Source: Candidatus Calidifonticultor daggyaiensis (GTDB lineage: Bacteria > Actinomycetota > Humimicrobiia > Humimicrobiales > Humimicrobiaceae). Taken from it: a DNA stretch of 5,822 bases. Both the position numbers and the translations under genes were made by a program. The DNA lies in contig JACVJA010000109.1 of NCBI GenBank assembly GCA_015661035.1, positions 1 through 5,822 of the forward strand. The letters are read 5' to 3'. Below the pieces are notes generated by a model, which had not been told where the DNA came from, did no database searches, and saw nothing but the letters and a program-made list of their open reading frames with translations. Shown in pieces: positions 5,189-5,822 of this stretch (positions are counted from its first letter, which is position 1; the number at the start of each line of letters is the position of its first letter).

Positions 5189-5822
5189 ATGAAAGCAAAA
5201 AAGAAAGCTAAACTTGATTTAATTGATGGGAACACTCTAATAGTTGGAATTGATATTGGAAAGAAAAAACATCATGCAAGGTTTATTAACCTAAGAGGTT
5301 ATGAGCTTTCAAAAGTATTCAGTTTTTCAAACAACAGGGATGGTATGGAAAAAGTGGTAACTAAAATTGAAGAGGCAAAAAAACAAAACAATCTTGTCAA
5401 AGCCGTAATTGGTCTTGAGCCCTCAGGCCATTACTGGAAAGCTGCTGCGCACTACCTGTCTTCACAAGGTTACAAGATTGTTTTAGTAAATCCATACCAC
5501 ATAAAAAAGACAAAAGAAATAGATGATAACTGCCAGACAAAAAACGACAGAAAAGACCCAATTTTAATTGCAAAGCTTGTAAGAGATGGTGACTATTTTA
5601 ATCCTAATCTATCAAGTGGTATATATTCTGATATTAGAAGAATGTACAGGCTTAGACTAAAGCTAAAAAAATCTCTGGTAAGACAAAAAACAGCCCTAAA
5701 GATACTTCTTGATGAATATTTTTACAAATATGAAGACTTTTTTTCTGATATATTAGGGGTTACTTCAGAATATATACTTAGAAACTATTTTCTCCCTGAA
5801 AGAATAGCCAGTGAAAACATTC
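5189..5822 (+). CDS. IS110-family transposase (recombinase), 5' part
   Basis: The frame opens at ATG 5189 and stays open to the window edge, giving 211 codons; the C-terminal part with the catalytic serine domain is outside. The N-terminal RuvC-like DEDD domain is clear: Asp22 in V-G-I-D-I-G-K, Glu77 in G-L-E-P-S-G-H-Y-W, and Asp120 and Asp123 in K-N-D-R-K-D-P. The spacing closely resembles known IS110 recombinases. V-N-P-Y-H-I-K-K-T-K-E at about 100-110 is also typical. Known members use a bridge RNA to recombine the element's ends with a target site. A GGGA Shine-Dalgarno (5179-5182) sits 6 nt before the ATG. Codon use looks slightly less A/T-biased than the host genes, in keeping with a mobile origin. 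No frameshift or stop is seen in the visible part. Confidence 0.93.
   Translation, partial: MKAKKKAKLDLIDGNTLIVGIDIGKKKHHARFINLRGYELSKVFSFSNNRDGMEKVVTKIEEAKKQNNLVKAVIGLEPSGHYWKAAAHYLSSQGYKIVLVNPYHIKKTKEIDDNCQTKNDRKDPILIAKLVRDGDYFNPNLSSGIYSDIRRMYRLRLKLKKSLVRQKTALKILLDEYFYKYEDFFSDILGVTSEYILRNYFLPERIASENI

Larger units (their letters stand above)
5021..5822 (+). mobile_element. IS110-family insertion element, left part
   Basis: An IS110-family transposase gene with a structured non-coding leader of about 165 nt enters from the right edge, and the element continues beyond the window. The left boundary is placed near 5021 only because A/T-only host-like sequence gives way there to more mixed composition. 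IS110 elements typically lack terminal inverted repeats and usually make no target duplication, so the exact edge cannot be read without an empty site or another copy. It is oriented opposite to all other genes and lies about 160 nt upstream of the zinc-ribbon gene start. Whether the element is complete is unknown. Confidence 0.75.

Overview
The window is a very AT-rich piece of a bacterial chromosome. The spacers are almost pure A/T and the codons favour A or T in third position. Five co-directional genes lie on the minus strand and one mobile element lies on the plus strand. In transcription order (high to low coordinate) the minus-strand genes are: an FmdB-type zinc-ribbon protein (4636-4860), recF (3055-4392), a NarI-like b-type cytochrome membrane protein (2056-2928), an HdrD/DsrK-like iron-sulfur protein with two CCG domains (537-1763), and a DciA-like DUF721 protein (149-460). 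At the right edge the window enters an IS110-family element. Its transposase starts at 5189 and runs off the end.

The neighbourhood recalls the chromosomal replication cluster dnaA-dnaN-recF-DUF721-gyrB, an order best known from Actinobacteria. Here two genes for membrane-linked anaerobic electron transfer sit between recF and the DUF721 gene. The host is probably an anaerobe or facultative anaerobe with a quinone or disulfide-linked respiratory module, possibly a low-GC actinobacterial or related lineage. The sequence alone does not fix the phylum. gyrB is expected just beyond the left edge, but nothing in 1-148 shows it.

Layout: 1-148 is gene-free A/T sequence with a 17-nt palindrome and short repeats. 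149-460 is the DciA-like protein. 537-1763 and 2056-2928 form a probable two-subunit complex: the membrane subunit would exchange electrons with the quinone pool and the Fe-S subunit would exchange them with a soluble thiol/disulfide or redox partner. The 292-nt spacer between them contains two kinds of tandem duplication. 3055-4392 is RecF, enlarged by a polar insertion. 4636-4860 is the small zinc-ribbon protein. 4861-5188 has no gene: it holds the upstream region of the zinc-ribbon gene and then the left end of the IS110 element, where three successive hairpins form a good candidate bridge RNA. 5189-5822 is the first 211 codons of the transposase, with all four DEDD residues visible.

Nothing here is convincingly a new defence or mobile system. 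The two points most worth following are the respiratory gene pair placed inside the recF-dciA cluster and the structured RNA candidate at the IS110 left end.
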